NCBI RefSeq assembly: GCF_000010305.1
Contig: NC_012489.1
Coordinates: forward strand, 2,487,646 to 2,551,645
Direction: 5' to 3'
From: Gemmatimonas aurantiaca T-27
Lineage (GTDB): Bacteria; Gemmatimonadota; Gemmatimonadetes; Gemmatimonadales; Gemmatimonadaceae
DNA length: 64,000 nucleotides
Shown: piece by piece, positions 62,314-64,000 of the stretch
Numbering within the stretch: the first letter of the stretch is position 1
How the letters are laid out: each line of letters starts with the position of its first letter
Position numbers and translations under genes: made by a program
Notes under the pieces: model-generated
The model's database searches: none
Told to the model about the DNA's origin: nothing
Seen by the model: only the letters and a program-made list of their open reading frames with translations

Positions 62314-64000
62314 ATGAAGGACACGATTCGCATCCGCGGCGCCCGCCAGCACAATCTCAAAGGCTTCGATCTCGATATCCCACGACGTGCCATCACGGTC
62401 GTCACAGGGGTGTCGGGTTCGGGCAAGTCTTCGCTCGCGTTCGACACCCTGTACGCCGAAGGGCAGCGCCGATATGTGGAATCACTGTCGGCGTATGCCC
62501 GGCAGTTCCTCGAGCGCATGGAGAAACCCGCCGTCGATTCCATCGAGGGCATCTCTCCCGCCGTGGCCATCGAGCAGAAGAATCCCACGCGTACCTCCCG
62601 TTCCACCGTGGGCACGGCCACCGAGATCTACGACTATCTGCGCCTGCTCTGGGCACGTGTGGGACGCACCTACTGCCCCAAGTGCGGACGCGAACTGCGC
62701 CCGGACACCGTGCAGTCGGTGACCGACGCGGTGCTCGCCTTGCCCGAGGGCACACGTTTCCTGGTGGCCTGCCCACTGGTGCGGTCCAGCAAAGTGTCGC
62801 ATGCGGTGATCGCCGAAAACCTGCGCGCGCGGGGCTTTGTGCGTGTCGCGGTGCCGGCCACACACGGCGTGGAAGTGCTGCACCTCGATGACGTGACCGA
62901 GGAGACGCTCAATCTCGCCACGCGCGAGAACGTCTCGATCGTGGTGGATCGCCTGCGGGTGGAACCGTCGGCGCGTGGCCGCATCGCCGATGCGGTGCAA
63001 ACGGCCTTCACCGAAGGGGACGGAGACGCACGCATTCTGCTCACCGAAGCGATCGTGCCACCGGAATCGATTGCCGAACGAGTGGGGGCGGCGCCAGGCA
63101 ACGCGGTGTGGCAACTCGCGTTCACCGAGCGATTCGAATGTCCCAATGACGGCACGCGCGCGCCGTCGCCCACGCCGCAACTCTTTTCGTTCAACAACCC
63201 ACGCGGCGCCTGTCCCACGTGCAACGGCTTCGGCGCCACGCTCGACTACGATCTGGCCTTGATCGTGCCGCATCCGGAGCGCTCACTGCGTGACGGCGCC
63301 ATCGATCCGTGGACGGCGCCACGCTACGAAAAGCAGCGCCGCCTGGTGGTGGATTTTGCCCGCACCCTGGGCGTATCGGCCGATGTTCCGTGGAGCACGT
63401 TGCCGGCCGAGGCCCAGCAGAAGTTGCTGCGTACCACCTCGCGCGCGTACACCGGCATCTTGCCGTTTCTCGAGGCGCTGGAAGAGAAGAAGTACAAACA
63501 GTACATCCGCATCTTTCTGCGGCAGTACCAGAGCGCGCGCCCGTGCCGCGACTGTGGTGGCACCAAGCTGCAGCCCGAGGCGTTGCAGGTCCGTGTGGAT
63601 GGACGCACCATCGCCGAAGTGGCGCAGTGGCCGGTCCGTGACCTGCGCACCTGGATCGATGCGCTCACGCTGAGCGGCAGCGACGCGGTGATCGCCGATG
63701 CGGTGCTGCGCGAGGCCCGGGCCCGCACACGCTTCCTGACCGATGTCGGACTCACCTATCTCACGCTCGACCGCGCCACCCGCACCTTGTCGGGCGGCGA
63801 AGCACAACGCATCACGTTGTCGAACGCACTCGGCGCGGCGCTGGTGGATGCCACGTATGTGTTGGACGAGCCAAGCATCGGTTTGCATTCACGAGACCTC
63901 GACCGATTGCTGTCACTGCTCACCCGCTTGCGCGACCTCGGCAACACCGTGGTCATGGTGGAACACGACCTCGAAGCCATGCGCATCGCCGACTACATGG
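62314..64000 (+). CDS. uvrA: UvrABC system protein A, C-terminal part beyond window
   Basis: UvrA is the damage-recognising ATPase of nucleotide excision repair. About 562 of roughly 940 residues are in the window. It shows Walker A GVSGSGKSSLAFDTLYAEGQ, ISPAVAIEQKN, the zinc segment YCPKCG (near 117-122) and LFSFNNPRGACPTC. The signature LSGGEAQRITLSNALG, Walker B VLDEPSIGLHSRD and VVMVEHD follow. In the first structural zinc finger the second Cys is Asp279 (ECPND), while Cys276, Cys300 and Cys303 are kept. The ATG at 62314 starts 43 bases from the divergent ABC exporter gene. Confidence 0.95.
   Translation, partial: MKDTIRIRGARQHNLKGFDLDIPRRAITVVTGVSGSGKSSLAFDTLYAEGQRRYVESLSAYARQFLERMEKPAVDSIEGISPAVAIEQKNPTRTSRSTVGTATEIYDYLRLLWARVGRTYCPKCGRELRPDTVQSVTDAVLALPEGTRFLVACPLVRSSKVSHAVIAENLRARGFVRVAVPATHGVEVLHLDDVTEETLNLATRENVSIVVDRLRVEPSARGRIADAVQTAFTEGDGDARILLTEAIVPPESIAERVGAAPGNAVWQLAFTERFECPNDGTRAPSPTPQLFSFNNPRGACPTCNGFGATLDYDLALIVPHPERSLRDGAIDPWTAPRYEKQRRLVVDFARTLGVSADVPWSTLPAEAQQKLLRTTSRAYTGILPFLEALEEKKYKQYIRIFLRQYQSARPCRDCGGTKLQPEALQVRVDGRTIAEVAQWPVRDLRTWIDALTLSGSDAVIADAVLREARARTRFLTDVGLTYLTLDRATRTLSGGEAQRITLSNALGAALVDATYVLDEPSIGLHSRDLDRLLSLLTRLRDLGNTVVMVEHDLEAMRIADYM

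Overview
The window is a GC-rich, gene-dense stretch of a bacterial chromosome made mostly of housekeeping and envelope genes. Two-membrane features (two TonB-dependent receptors, SurA-like chaperones, a heptosyltransferase-like enzyme, an FtsEX-EnvC set, lipoproteins) show a Gram-negative diderm. A deoxyhypusine-synthase-like gene, Gly-rich receptor and propeller proteins and DUF58/BatA genes together suggest Gemmatimonadota (Gemmatimonas-like). That assignment is an inference from gene content; there is no rRNA here to test it. I see no phage, insertion sequence, integrase or CRISPR array. No gene-free stretch exceeds 300 bases; the longest is the 281-base divergent region at 10563-10843.

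Layout. 1-4296 (minus): a small membrane protein, a sodium:solute symporter, a small protein and acetoacetyl-CoA synthetase (cut by the window edge), probably one uptake-and-activation operon. 4351-9609: a LysM protein, a bacterial deoxyhypusine-synthase-like enzyme, a large helical-repeat protein, a small unknown and an HSL-type esterase. 9666-16676: a divergent LytTR regulator and LytS-type kinase, a lipoprotein, a SIMPL protein, a hybrid GAF-PAS histidine kinase and an RsuA/RluE pseudouridine synthase. 16603-21272 (minus): tlpA-like, rsmC-like, tRNA-Ile(GAT) with a good promoter and a following hairpin, a very acidic small protein, and typA/bipA. 21769-28929 (minus): mfd, PPIC lipoprotein, surA-like, pdxA, closely spaced. 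29000-31877 (minus): DUF58 plus BatA-like von Willebrand pair. 32051-33532: secreted unknown with terminator.

33677-45186 is a run of twelve co-directional genes: lepA, heptosyltransferase-like, ROK glucokinase, PfkB kinase, STAS/HATPase regulator, STAS/winged-helix protein, a 114-residue protein, a cystathionine-gamma-synthase-like protein without its catalytic lysine, ftsE, ftsX, envC, nfo. From pfkB to nfo every junction overlaps by 1-8 bases. This suggests a translationally coupled unit joining a regulatory module and a PLP-fold pseudoenzyme to control of cell-wall hydrolysis, and it is the best candidate here for an undescribed system.

45222-45371 holds a nested palindromic element resembling an inverted pair of REP sequences. 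45402-48200 (minus) is a DUF2946-like plus ZnuD-like metal-receptor operon, divergent from pckA (48441-50060), which ends in a strong terminator. 50141-56992 (minus): an anchored metallophosphoesterase, then a Gly-rich propeller protein with its large TonB receptor. 57213-62270: an HD hydrolase facing an ABC exporter, PP2C phosphatase, small protein and thioredoxin-fold operon. 62314-64000: the start of uvrA, cut by the window edge.
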